Positions 38,949-50,861 of a DNA stretch of 64,000 bases are shown piece by piece (positions within the stretch are counted from its first letter, which is position 1; the number at the start of each line of letters is the position of its first letter). The translations under genes and the position numbers were made by a program. The notes beneath the pieces were generated by a model. That model was not told the DNA's origin and ran no database searches. It saw nothing but the letters and a program-made list of their open reading frames with translations. This stretch comes from Gemmatimonadaceae bacterium (lineage in GTDB: Bacteria > Gemmatimonadota > Gemmatimonadetes > Gemmatimonadales > Gemmatimonadaceae), in assembly GCA_035533755.1 (NCBI GenBank), contig DATLTC010000030.1:1-64000 (forward strand). Reading direction: 5' to 3'.

Positions 38949-39715
38949 CCGGCCATCCGTGTGGCGAGCACGTCGGCGAGGGCGGTGTATGCCACCGACG
39001 CCTCATCGGCCGGGGAGCGCACCACCACGGGCTGGCCGGCGGCGAACGCTTCCACCGTGGCGGCGGTGCGCGGAATCGTCACGTCGAACACGAGATCGGC
39101 CGGCAGATGCTGGCGGACATAGGCGGCGATCCGCGTCGAGAGGGCATTGTGTTCCTCGAACATCGTGAGGATGATACCCTCGAGCTTGAGTTTTGGATGC
39201 TCGGCCACGGCGGTCCGGATGCCTTTGAGGATCTGCGACGTGGTCTGGAGCGCCAACGGCTCGCACTGGAGCGGCACGAGGACGCGATCCGCCACGCCGA
39301 GCACGCGATGAACCACGGGTCCGAGGCCGGGCGGCGTGTCCACGATCACCAGGTAGCCGCGATCACGGGCGAGTGCGAGCAGTTCGCCGAGCCGGGTGGA
39401 GCTGGCCACCAGCGCCTGATAGGCGCCGTGATCGCCGCTGTCGGCCACCGAGCCCGCGAGGAGCACGCGCAGAAAGGGCAGCGCCGTGCCGCGCACGATG
39501 TCCTTGAGCTCGCGGGCCCCGGTGAGGTAGTCGGCGATGCCGGGTCCGGTGCCGGGACCCTGCAGCCCCACGCCGAACCGCACCGAGCCCTGCGGATCCA
39601 TGTCCACGAGCAGCGTCTTCACGCCGCGCTGGGCGAACGCGGCCGCGACGTTGATCGCGGTCGTCGTCTTGCCCACGCCTCCCTTCTGACTCACCACGGC
39701 CAGGATGCGCTGCAC
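38945..39715 (-). CDS. ParA/Soj-family ATPase
   Basis: A 256-residue deviant-Walker ATPase. It has the signature KGGVGKTTTAINVA, DMDPQGSVRFG, and YLVIVDTPPGLGPVV, with later segments EGIILTMF and FDVTIPRTAATVEAF typical of ParA/Soj. Such proteins segregate chromosomes or plasmids or position large complexes along the nucleoid. No ParB gene is adjacent, and the neighbours are a TPR protein and a lipoprotein, so it may be an orphan positioning ATPase. It starts with a GTG immediately after the TAA stop of the TPR gene. Confidence 0.85.
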   Translation of the reverse strand: MQRILAVVSQKGGVGKTTTAINVAAAFAQRGVKTLLVDMDPQGSVRFGVGLQGPGTGPGIADYLTGARELKDIVRGTALPFLRVLLAGSVADSGDHGAYQALVASSTRLGELLALARDRGYLVIVDTPPGLGPVVHRVLGVADRVLVPLQCEPLALQTTSQILKGIRTAVAEHPKLKLEGIILTMFEEHNALSTRIAAYVRQHLPADLVFDVTIPRTAATVEAFAAGQPVVVRSPADEASVAYTALADVLATRMAG

Positions 39716-40171
39716 TTATGGCTCGAGTTCCGGGGGGGTGGCGTCGGCGCCGGACCGCAGTTCGGACAGCGTCTGCCGGGCGTGCTGCACCCAGCGCTCG
39801 GTGTCTCCGCCGGAGGGCGCGATGCCGAGAAACGCATCCAGGTGCTCCATGGCGCCGGCGCGGTCGTCGCGCTTGAGCAGCAGGAACGCCAGTCCGTAGT
39901 GCGCGCCGCCGAGTTCCGGCGCGAGTTCGAGCGCGCGGCGGTAGCAGCGGACCGCGTCCTCCAGCCGCGAGGTGCGGGAGTACGCGATGGCCATGTTCTG
40001 GAGGATCTTGGGGTCGTTCGGGTGATCGCGCAACGCGAGCCGGTACGACGTCAGCGCGGCGTCGTAATCCCCCTGGCGCTCGAGCGCCAGCGCTTCGTTC
40101 AGATAGTCGAGGCGCTGCGGCTTGAGGTCAGATTTCGACTTGCCGCCGAGTAGGCGGCTCCACCAAGACAT
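39716..40171 (-). CDS. TPR-repeat protein
   Basis: A 151-residue soluble protein of tetratricopeptide repeats. After MSWWSRLLGGKSK and a linker there are about three repeats with the pattern ALALERQGDYDAALTSYRLALRDHP, IAYSRTSRLEDAVRCYRRAL and FLLLKRDDRAGAMEHLDAFL. TPRs build protein-docking solenoids. The start was set at the ATG of MSWW because the frame upstream is basic and unlike the protein. It is followed directly by the ParA gene, suggesting that it helps place or regulate ParA, which is an inference from adjacency. Confidence 0.75.
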   Translation of the reverse strand: MSWWSRLLGGKSKSDLKPQRLDYLNEALALERQGDYDAALTSYRLALRDHPNDPKILQNMAIAYSRTSRLEDAVRCYRRALELAPELGGAHYGLAFLLLKRDDRAGAMEHLDAFLGIAPSGGDTERWVQHARQTLSELRSGADATPPELEP

Positions 40172-40357
40172 TCGGCGATTGATGAGGCGGATGAGGGATG
40201 TATGGCGAACGCACGCCGACGTGCGCAGCCCGAGCGCAAAGCTACCGAGTGTGACCACCCGGAGCAACGGTGGTGGCGTGGCGCCGCATGCTTCCAGCGC
40301 CGCCTGTTGCCATGTACCTTCCCAAAGAACCGTCTGCTCCCCGCCCCAGGAGGACCC

Positions 40358-40891
40358 ATGTCGCCGCGCAAGACCACGGTCGAACCTTCACAGGGCGTGT
40401 TCAATGTCGAATGGCCGCTGTTCGGGGAGCTGTCGCGCAGCCTGGCCCTCAAGGTAGCCCGCGGTTACGCCCCGGACATCGTCATCGGGGTGGCCACGGC
40501 GGGGGTGGTGCCCGGCGCCGTGATCGCCGCCATCCTCGACGTGGAGTTCCACTCGATCCTGGTGAGCCGCCGCTACCGCTCGGACCATGTGCGCGAGACG
40601 CCGGCGGTGTTCGGGCAGGTGCCGCACGAGGTGCGCGGCCGCAAGGTGCTGCTCGTGGACGAGACCTGCGATTCGGGCGCCACGATGCGCCTGGCCGTGT
40701 CGGCGGTGGTGAACGCCGGCGCCGCGGAGGTGCGCACGGCGGTGGCGTTCCGCACCGGCGATTACGTGCCAGACTTCCACGCCATCGCCACGCAGAGCAC
40801 GGTCATCCTGCCCTGGGACCGCGAGGTCCTGGTGGACGGCGAGCTCGTGCCCAACCCGCGGTACGCCGAGGCGCTCGAAGAGCTGGGCTAG
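40358..40891 (+). CDS. Type I phosphoribosyltransferase, substrate unknown
   Basis: A 177-residue PRTase. The PRPP loop is VLLVDETCDSGATM, and the N-terminal half has PDIVIGVATAGVVPGAVIAAIL, the usual flexible-loop and base-binding scaffold. The C-terminal hood is short. It could be a hypoxanthine/xanthine-type or adenine-type enzyme, but I do not see the specific base-binding residues to choose. AGGAGG right before the ATG (40349-40354) is the strongest ribosome binding site in this area and settles the start. Its stop codon abuts the stop of the convergent V4R gene, forming TAGCTA. Confidence 0.8.
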   Translation: MSPRKTTVEPSQGVFNVEWPLFGELSRSLALKVARGYAPDIVIGVATAGVVPGAVIAAILDVEFHSILVSRRYRSDHVRETPAVFGQVPHEVRGRKVLLVDETCDSGATMRLAVSAVVNAGAAEVRTAVAFRTGDYVPDFHAIATQSTVILPWDREVLVDGELVPNPRYAEALEELG

Positions 40892-41452
40892 CTACACCGA
40901 GGCGGCGACGGCGTCTTCATAGGCGACGCCGCGGCTCATCTCCTCGTACACGTGGTGCAGGGCGTCGGTGCTCCCGAGCAGGAACCGGCAGCGCGGGGCG
41001 CCCATCGAGCGGCACTCCACTTCCATGACCGCCATCGGCGTGTCGGCCAGCCGGCCGAAGAAGTCGGCGAACATGCCGGTGGTCAGATGGCACCCCGGAA
41101 ATTCCATGGCCGCCTGCGGGTCGGCCTCGCCCCAGTCGGCGCTGTCGAGCGTGCCCACGGCGCCGTGCAGCGTGCCGAGGGCGATCGAGCCCCAGCCCAG
41201 GTCGCGGAAGAACTCGCTGGCGCAGCGCTGGAAGTCGTCGGCGGCGATGGACGCGGCCGGTCCGTAGCCGTTGCGCACGCTCCATTCGCCGAATGCCGAG
41301 AACAGCGCGCCGCCGCCGGCATAGCCCGCCTCCTGGAGATAGTTGGCGGCGTCGGCCCCCAGGTCGCGGAACAGCGCGGCGCGCAACGCGGCCAGTGCGT
41401 CGCGCGTGAGCGCGATCATGCCACTGCCGGCAAGCGGGATGGATTGGGTCAT
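40892..41452 (-). CDS. V4R-domain sensor protein
   Basis: A 186-residue protein with a C-terminal V4R (vinyl-4-reductase type) domain: FPGCHLTTGMFADFFGRL, then VMEVECRSMGAPRCRFLLGS, with conserved Cys and Gly. The domain binds small hydrophobic or metal-containing ligands, for example in XylR/DmpR-like activators and in bacteriochlorophyll-related proteins. The N-terminal half is helical (ALRAALFRDLGADAANYLQE, FFRDLGWGSIALGTLHG) and looks like a typical V4R companion. It lacks a DNA-binding domain, so it would signal by protein contact. It follows ligA by 13 bases on the same strand. Confidence 0.75.
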   Translation of the reverse strand: MTQSIPLAGSGMIALTRDALAALRAALFRDLGADAANYLQEAGYAGGGALFSAFGEWSVRNGYGPAASIAADDFQRCASEFFRDLGWGSIALGTLHGAVGTLDSADWGEADPQAAMEFPGCHLTTGMFADFFGRLADTPMAVMEVECRSMGAPRCRFLLGSTDALHHVYEEMSRGVAYEDAVAASV

Positions 41453-41465
41453 CGTTGGTCTCCGG

Positions 41466-45115
<3,650 letters not shown>

Positions 45116-45225
45116 GAGGACCACTCCTGAGGGGGTCGGACGCGGGACTCCGATCTCCGCCCGCCTCGTGGCGAACGGTGTCCCGCGTCTCACGTCAACG
45201 TTAGGAATACCCCGTAGAACGGTCA

Positions 45226-46560
45226 ATGGACGCACGACAGCTCATCGAACGCAAACGCGACGGCGGCCGCCTCGCGCCCGACGAATGGACCGCCTTCATC
45301 CGCGCGTACGCGGCGGGGCAGATCACCGACTATCAGATGTCGGCGTTCCTCATGGCGTGCTTCATCCGCGGCCTCGATCGCGGCGAGACGGCGGCCCTCA
45401 CCGACGCCATGCTGGGCAGCGGCGGCCGGCTCGAACTCGGCCACCTGGGCAAGGCCCGCATCGACAAGCACTCCACCGGCGGCGTCGGCGACAAGGTGTC
45501 GCTGATCCTGGCTCCGCTGGTCTCGTGCCTGGGGGTTGCCGTGCCGATGATGTCGGGGCGCGGACTGGGCCATACGGGCGGCACGCTCGACAAGCTCGAG
45601 GCCATTCCCGGATTCCGCACCCGCCTGTCGCTGGCCGAAGCCCGCGCCGAGCTGGAGGCCATCGGGTGCGCGCTGATCGGCCAGACGGAGGAGATCGCGC
45701 CGGCCGATCGCAAGATGTACGCGCTGCGCGATGCCACGGCCACGGTGGAGTCCATCCCGCTCATCTCGGCGAGCATCATGAGCAAGAAGCTCGCCGAAGG
45801 GCTCACCGGCCTGGTCCTCGACGTGAAGCGCGGGTCGGGGGCATTCCTGCCCGAGCTGGATGCCGAGCTGGAACTGGCCGGCACCATGGTGTCGCTGGGC
45901 GCGGATCACGGGTGCCCGGTGGTGGCGCTGCTGACGGCGATGGACCGGCCGCTGGGCCGCGCCTGCGGCAACGCGCTGGAGACCGAGGAGGCCATCCACG
46001 CGCTGCGCGGCGAGGGACCGCCGGACCTCATGGACGTGACGTATGCGTTGGGCGCCGAGATGTTGCTGCTGGCCGGCGCCGCCGCCGACGGCGCCGACGC
46101 GCGGCGCCGCCTCGAGGGCGCGATCGCGGGCGGGCAGGCCGCCCGGCAGTTCCAGCGGATCATCGAGGCGCAGGGCGGCAATCCCGCCGTGGTGGACGAT
46201 CCGGCGCTGCTGCCGCAGGCCCGCGAGTGCGAACTGTTCGCGGCGCCGCGACGGGGATTCGTGGCCCGCATCGAGCCGCGCGCCATCGGGTACGGCGTGA
46301 CCACGCTGGGCGGTGGCCGCACGACGGTGGCCGACGTGATCGATCCGACGGTGGGGTTCGTGATCACCGCCAAGCCCGGCGACTGGGTGGAGGCCGGCGA
46401 GGCGCTGGCCACCGTATTCGCGCGCGACGCCCGCGGCGTGGCGGCCGGCCGCGCGTGCCTCGCCGGGGCGATCGTCATCGCCGACGACGCCGAGCCGCCG
46501 CTGCCGCTGATCTCGCACCGCGTGAGCCAGGCGGGCGTCGAGCGGTACGCGTCGCGATGA
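45226..46560 (+). CDS. deoA: Thymidine / pyrimidine-nucleoside phosphorylase
   Basis: A 444-residue family 3 nucleoside phosphorylase that cleaves thymidine or uridine with phosphate. Signature segments are DKHSTGGVGDKVSLILAPL, MMSGRGLGHTGGTLDKLEAIPGF, and VLDVKRGSGAFLPEL. The N-terminal MDARQLIERKRDGGRLAPDEW is the usual helix. Thymidine-specific and dual-specificity forms cannot be separated safely by eye. It is coupled by ATGA to a membrane glycosyltransferase gene, an unusual arrangement. Confidence 0.92.
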   Translation: MDARQLIERKRDGGRLAPDEWTAFIRAYAAGQITDYQMSAFLMACFIRGLDRGETAALTDAMLGSGGRLELGHLGKARIDKHSTGGVGDKVSLILAPLVSCLGVAVPMMSGRGLGHTGGTLDKLEAIPGFRTRLSLAEARAELEAIGCALIGQTEEIAPADRKMYALRDATATVESIPLISASIMSKKLAEGLTGLVLDVKRGSGAFLPELDAELELAGTMVSLGADHGCPVVALLTAMDRPLGRACGNALETEEAIHALRGEGPPDLMDVTYALGAEMLLLAGAAADGADARRRLEGAIAGGQAARQFQRIIEAQGGNPAVVDDPALLPQARECELFAAPRRGFVARIEPRAIGYGVTTLGGGRTTVADVIDPTVGFVITAKPGDWVEAGEALATVFARDARGVAAGRACLAGAIVIADDAEPPLPLISHRVSQAGVERYASR

Positions 46561-48035
46561 TCGCCGCGCTGCGCGCGTGGTGGGAGGGCGAGGACGCCGC
46601 CGCCCGCGGCGCCCTGGTGCTGATCGTGCTCGCCGCCGCGGTGGCGCGCGCGGCATCGCTCGGCCAACCCATGCGCTACGACGAGTCGGTCACGTTTCTC
46701 TATTTCATCGGCCGGCCGTGGGGCACCGCGATCAGCTCGTATCAGTTTCCCAACAACCATCTGCTCTATACCGTGGCCGCCAAGCTGACGTCCCTGCTCG
46801 GCGGCGGGGCCGCCTGGGCGCTGCGGCTGCCGGCGTTCGTGGCCGGCGTGGCGATCGTGCCGCTCACGTACGCGGTGGGGCGCGCGCTGTTCACCAGAGC
46901 GTCGGGCCTCATCGGCGCCGCGCTCGCGGCCGGCTCGACGCCGCTCATCCTGTATTCGGCCAACGCGCGCGGGTATGCGTTCGTGGTCGCGGCGTATCTG
47001 GGGCTGCTGCTCATCGCGGCGCGCATCCGCGACGCGGGCGCCACGCGGCGGCGGTGGATCGCGTTCGCGCTGGTCGGGGGCGCGGGCCTGGCGACGATCC
47101 CCGTGATGCTGTATCCGCTGGGCGCGGTGGCGCTCTGGCTGGCGCTCGCGCTCGTCGTGGAGCGCGGCGCGGCCGCGGGGCCCACGCTGGCGGGGCTGGC
47201 CGCGGCGCTCGCCGGCGCGGGGCTGGTGGCGCTCGTCGCCTACGCGCCGATCCTCGGCGCCAATGGCCTGGCGGCGCTCACCGCCAACAAGTTCGTGGCC
47301 GCGTCGTCGTGGCCGCATTTCTATCGGGAACTGCTTCCCGGAATCGCGGACGCCCTCGCCAGTTGGGGGCAGCCATTCCCGCTTCCCGTGGCCGTGCTCC
47401 TCGCGCTGGCCGCCGCGGCCGGCGCCGCGGGGTCCATGCGCATCACGCGCGAGGGCGTGTCGGTGCTGCTGGCCGCGTACGTGTGGAGCGCCGCGCTGCT
47501 CATCGCCACGCACCGCGCGCCCTTTCCGCGCACCTGGCTCTGGCTGGTGCCGGTGGCCGCGCTGCTCGTGGGCGTGGCGGGCGATCGCGTGCTGCGCCTG
47601 CCCTGGCTGTCGCGTGCGGCATCGCACGTGCCGGCGATCTCGGCGGCGGCCGCCCTGGCCGCCGTGGCGTGGGGCATCGAGACGCACGCCGTGGCCCGGT
47701 CGCTCGACACCGGCGTGTTCCAGGGCGCGCACGACGTGGCCCAGGCCCTCGCCACGCGGGCGCAGCGGGGCGACCGCGTGCTGGCGTGGATCCCGTCCAA
47801 CGCGCCGCTGCAGTATTACATGTTGCGCGCCGGCGCCGACACCAGCCTCCTGTCCACGCCCGACAGCGCCACCACCCGTGAGATCATCGTGTTGAACGAG
47901 AACTATGGACAGTCCGTGCCGTGGGCCGTCGCCGTCGGGATGGTGGACACGGCCCGGTTCGGCCCCATCGCGCCGGCCATGCACGCGCGCGACGGCGACG
48001 TGTACGTGGCGGAACTCAAGGCGGGCCACCCATGA
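46557..48035 (+). CDS. GT-C-type integral membrane glycosyltransferase
   Basis: A 492-residue protein with about nine to eleven hydrophobic helices. The first extracytoplasmic loop carries an acidic pair in MRYDESVTFLYF, characteristic of GT-C transferases that use polyprenyl-phosphate sugars, as in PMT and ArnT. A periplasmic C-terminal segment follows the last helix (AWIPSNAPLQYYMLRAG and onward). It likely modifies envelope glycans or proteins. Its 5' end overlaps deoA and its 3' end overlaps the next membrane protein by 4 bases. Confidence 0.75.
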   Translation: MIAALRAWWEGEDAAARGALVLIVLAAAVARAASLGQPMRYDESVTFLYFIGRPWGTAISSYQFPNNHLLYTVAAKLTSLLGGGAAWALRLPAFVAGVAIVPLTYAVGRALFTRASGLIGAALAAGSTPLILYSANARGYAFVVAAYLGLLLIAARIRDAGATRRRWIAFALVGGAGLATIPVMLYPLGAVALWLALALVVERGAAAGPTLAGLAAALAGAGLVALVAYAPILGANGLAALTANKFVAASSWPHFYRELLPGIADALASWGQPFPLPVAVLLALAAAAGAAGSMRITREGVSVLLAAYVWSAALLIATHRAPFPRTWLWLVPVAALLVGVAGDRVLRLPWLSRAASHVPAISAAAALAAVAWGIETHAVARSLDTGVFQGAHDVAQALATRAQRGDRVLAWIPSNAPLQYYMLRAGADTSLLSTPDSATTREIIVLNENYGQSVPWAVAVGMVDTARFGPIAPAMHARDGDVYVAELKAGHP

Positions 48036-50062
48036 CGCCGCGCGAGACCCGCGACCGCGTGGAGGTGCCGCCGCTGGCGATCGCCGCCGCGGCCTTCCTG
48101 TTGATCGTCGGGCTGTTCCCACTGCCGATGATCATCCCCAACAACGGCGCCTACTGGGGCGAGATGGTGCGCTACTGGCTGGGCGCCACCCTGCTCCTGG
48201 TGGGGCCCGTGCTCGCCCTCGCCGCGCTGCCGCTGCCCTGGCTGCGCGCGCTGCCGGCGCGCCTGATGGCCCTGCTGCGGCGGCCGTCGCCGCTCGCGTT
48301 CGCCGTGCTCGTGGGCGCGGCGTTCATCGGCTTCGCCCTCGCGCTCTCGCATTACGCGTATCACTTCGCCCCCACCACGGCCGACGAGATCGCCCAGCTC
48401 TGGCACGCCCGCATCCTCGCGCACGGCCGGTTCGTCCTGCCCGCCGACCCCAATGCCCAGTTCTTCTCGGTGGACAACGTCATCGATCGTGGCGCGTGGT
48501 ATTCGGAGTACCCGATCGGCGGCCCGCTGGTGCTCACGCTCGGGTACCTGATGCACGCGCCCTGGCTGCTCGATCCGCTGCTCGGCGGGCTGACCGCGGT
48601 GGCGCTGTATCACTTCGCGCGCCGCGCCTACGGCGAGACCGAGGGCCGCGCCGCGGCCGTGCTGTTCGCGCTCACGCCGGTCGCGCTGCTGATGTCGGCC
48701 AGTTACATGAACCACGTGCCGGTGCTCTTCCTCGCCGCGCTCTCGCTCGCCCTGCTCACCGAGTGGGAGCGCGCGGCGTCGCGCCGCCGGTCGGCCGGCC
48801 TGGCGGCGCTGATCGGCCTCGCGCTCGGATTCATGGCCACCATCCGTCCGCTCGACGCCGTGGTGGTGTCGGTGGTGATCGGCGTGTTCCAGCTGGCGAT
48901 CATCCGGCGGACGCCGGCCCGGTGGCGGGATCTCGGCGTGCAGGCGCTGGCCGGCGCCGTCGGCGTGGCGCCGCTGCTCTACGGCAACTGGGTCACCACC
49001 CACGGGATGTTCCATTTTGCGTATGAAGTCCTGTGGGGGCCGGGGCACCGGCTGGGCTTCCACGTCGATCCGCAGGGCGTGGCGCATACGCCGCTCCGCG
49101 CCCTCGCCCTGGCGGCCAAGTACGTGAGCGAGACGAACAACTTCGTGATGGGATGGCCGGTGCCGGCGCTCGTCGTGGCGATCATCGCGCTCGTCAGCCT
49201 GCGGCGCACCACGCGGTGGGATGCGTTGCTGCTCGGGCTGTTCGGCGCCCAGGTGCTCGCCTACGCCCTGTACTGGCACGACGGCGAGTTCCTCGGGCCG
49301 CGTTTTCTCTACACGGCGCTGCCGATGCTCGTCGTGCTCCTCGCCCGGGCGCCGTTCATCGTCGCCGATCGGTACGGCGGCTACTGGCGCCATGCCGCGC
49401 CGCTCGCCGCGCTGGCCTGCATCGGCGTGGGCTGGCTCGTGCCCATGCTGCCCTACGGCGCGCTCGGACTCGCCGGCCAGGTCCGCGAGGCGCGCACCAC
49501 GTTCAAGCTGGATCTCGCCGCCGCAACGCGCGCCGCCAACGCCCACCACGCGCTGGTCTTCGTGCACGAACCGTTCAGCGGGCGGCTCGTGCGCCGCCTG
49601 TGGGGCGTGGGCTTCACGCGCAGCGCCGCCGCGCAGGTGATGACGCGCGACGATGCGTGCTCCGTGCTCGAGGCCGTCCGCGCCGCCGAGGCCGACTCCG
49701 CCGCGCCGACCGCCGCGCGCGTGGCCGCGGCCACGCAGCGCATCGCCACCTATGCGCCGGGCGCCGACGCCATCCACGCCGTGGATCCCAGCATCCACAT
49801 CTCCTCCCCCCAATCGCTCACCCCGGCGTGCAAGGAGGAACTCGGCGCCGACGCGCGCTACGGCGCGCTGCCGTTCGGCGTCGGCCTGCTGCTCGAACCC
49901 ATCGGACCCGACGGCCGGCTCGCCGGCGACGTCATCTACGCCGTGGACCTGGGCGAGCGCAATGCCGCGCTCCGCGCGCGGTTCGGCGACCGCACCTGGT
50001 ATCGCGCCTACGTGGCGCGGGATGCCGCCGGCACGCCGCACGTCGTGGTGGCCCGGTACTGA
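48032..50062 (+). CDS. Second GT-C-type membrane protein
   Basis: A 676-residue polytopic membrane protein, also with the GT-C layout: a first loop acidic motif (TTADEIAQLWHARIL), about ten further helices and a 220-residue C-terminal soluble domain (from about residue 450, including FVHEPFSGRLVRRLWGVGF). It is longer than its upstream neighbour and not closely similar, so it is not a simple tandem duplicate. Likely another polyprenyl-linked glycosyltransferase. The start is the ATG in the ATGA overlap. Confidence 0.7.
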   Translation: MTPRETRDRVEVPPLAIAAAAFLLIVGLFPLPMIIPNNGAYWGEMVRYWLGATLLLVGPVLALAALPLPWLRALPARLMALLRRPSPLAFAVLVGAAFIGFALALSHYAYHFAPTTADEIAQLWHARILAHGRFVLPADPNAQFFSVDNVIDRGAWYSEYPIGGPLVLTLGYLMHAPWLLDPLLGGLTAVALYHFARRAYGETEGRAAAVLFALTPVALLMSASYMNHVPVLFLAALSLALLTEWERAASRRRSAGLAALIGLALGFMATIRPLDAVVVSVVIGVFQLAIIRRTPARWRDLGVQALAGAVGVAPLLYGNWVTTHGMFHFAYEVLWGPGHRLGFHVDPQGVAHTPLRALALAAKYVSETNNFVMGWPVPALVVAIIALVSLRRTTRWDALLLGLFGAQVLAYALYWHDGEFLGPRFLYTALPMLVVLLARAPFIVADRYGGYWRHAAPLAALACIGVGWLVPMLPYGALGLAGQVREARTTFKLDLAAATRAANAHHALVFVHEPFSGRLVRRLWGVGFTRSAAAQVMTRDDACSVLEAVRAAEADSAAPTAARVAAATQRIATYAPGADAIHAVDPSIHISSPQSLTPACKEELGADARYGALPFGVGLLLEPIGPDGRLAGDVIYAVDLGERNAALRARFGDRTWYRAYVARDAAGTPHVVVARY

Positions 50063-50135
50063 CGGCACTCGACGCTGCGCACGGGGTATGGCAGATTAGG
50101 GGCAGATCCACACGCTCAATACGGAGACGTTGCCG

Positions 50136-50393
50136 ATGCCGAAGTTCATCGCCCGCCTGCTGGGACTGGGGGCGTACATCGCCTGCGGCGGAATCGCGGC
50201 GATCTATGTGATGGTCGCGTTCGTGAGCCGCGACACGACCACCGGCGGCATGGACGTGACCATGACCCACGTGACCTGGCTGGCCTTGGGCGGCGTCACG
50301 CTGGCCATCATGTTCGTGCATCACGTCATCGGCCGGCAGTTCCTGCTCATCGCCCGCGAAGGCGACGCGCCCCAGCCGCTCGGCGCCCGCTGA
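50136..50393 (+). CDS. Small membrane protein
   Basis: An 85-residue protein with two predicted helices: residues about 8-30 (LLGLGAYIACGGIAAIYVMVAF) and about 48-68 (WLALGGVTLAIMFVHHVIG). It has a positively charged N-terminus and short polar loops. Function unknown. The ATG at 50136 is preceded by GGAG at 50122-50125. It sits alone between the membrane glycosyltransferases and the arsenic operon. Confidence 0.6.
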   Translation: MPKFIARLLGLGAYIACGGIAAIYVMVAFVSRDTTTGGMDVTMTHVTWLALGGVTLAIMFVHHVIGRQFLLIAREGDAPQPLGAR

Positions 50394-50425
50394 CCGCACA
50401 CATCCGGCTGCGGCCGCTCGGCCAC

Positions 50426-50453
50426 TTGACGAATCAAAAACCGTTGATATAAT
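50426..50453 (+). promoter_or_regulatory. arsR promoter with overlapping operator
   Basis: TTGACG (50426-50431) and TATAAT (50448-50453), separated by 16 bases, form a near-consensus sigma-70 promoter. The first base of the arsR ATG is 50461, about where transcription should begin, so the arsR message may be leaderless. The spacer holds an operator palindrome at 50433-50448. Confidence 0.8.
50433..50448. promoter_or_regulatory. ArsR operator, copy 1
   Basis: ATCAA-N6-TTGAT palindrome located between the -35 and -10 elements of the arsR promoter. A bound repressor would block polymerase. A matching copy lies upstream of arsM. Confidence 0.75.
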
Positions 50454-50460
50454 TATCGCC

Positions 50461-50793
50461 ATGCCAACGGCCGTCGCCCACGATCTCGACCGCGCGTCGC
50501 AACTCTTCCACGCGCTCTCCGACCCCACGCGTCTCGCGGTGATGGAGATGCTGCGCGGCGGCGAGCGGTGCGTGTGCGAGTTGCAGGACGAACTCGGGGC
50601 CGCGCAGTCGCGGCTGTCGTTCCACCTCCGCGTGCTCAAGGACGCGGGGCTGGTCACCGACCGCCGCGACGGCCGATGGGCGTACTACGCCATCGCGTCG
50701 GCCGCCGTGGCCGAGGTGCATGACCTGGCGGTGTCGCTCGAGCCCAGGCAGGGCGGGCTCCCCACGCTCCGCCGCGGACGCTGCTGTACCTGA
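50461..50793 (+). CDS. arsR: ArsR/SmtB-family arsenic-responsive repressor
   Basis: A 110-residue winged-helix repressor. Recognition region: ALSDPTRLAVMEML, then ERCVCELQDELGAAQSRLSFHLRVLKDAGLV and the wing RRDGRWAYYAI. The metal-site pair CVC (C37, C39) and a C-terminal CC (C108, C109) are typical arsenite or antimonite ligands. It represses the ars genes and releases DNA when As(III) binds. It is likely autoregulated through the operator in its own promoter. Transcription may start at or next to the ATG, giving a leaderless message. Confidence 0.93.
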   Translation: MPTAVAHDLDRASQLFHALSDPTRLAVMEMLRGGERCVCELQDELGAAQSRLSFHLRVLKDAGLVTDRRDGRWAYYAIASAAVAEVHDLAVSLEPRQGGLPTLRRGRCCT

Positions 50794-50832
50794 TTCCCTC
50801 GCATGATCCCGGCCACCGGCCGTTTCATATTC

Positions 50833-50848
50833 ATCAACCGTTTTTGAT
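50833..50848. promoter_or_regulatory. ArsR operator, copy 2
   Basis: ATCAACCGTTTTTGAT, again ATCAA-N6-TTGAT, lies 13 bases before the arsM ATG. Read on the other strand it differs from copy 1 by a single internal base. The match and its position between arsR and arsM argue for a second repressor site. Confidence 0.75.
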
Positions 50849-50861
50849 GCCAGGAGGACCG

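Noticed and set aside
47903-50068. Minus-strand 721-residue open frame opposite the second membrane glycosyltransferase
   Set aside because: It is Arg/Gly/His-rich shadow; the plus strand has membrane helices and an overlap-defined start.
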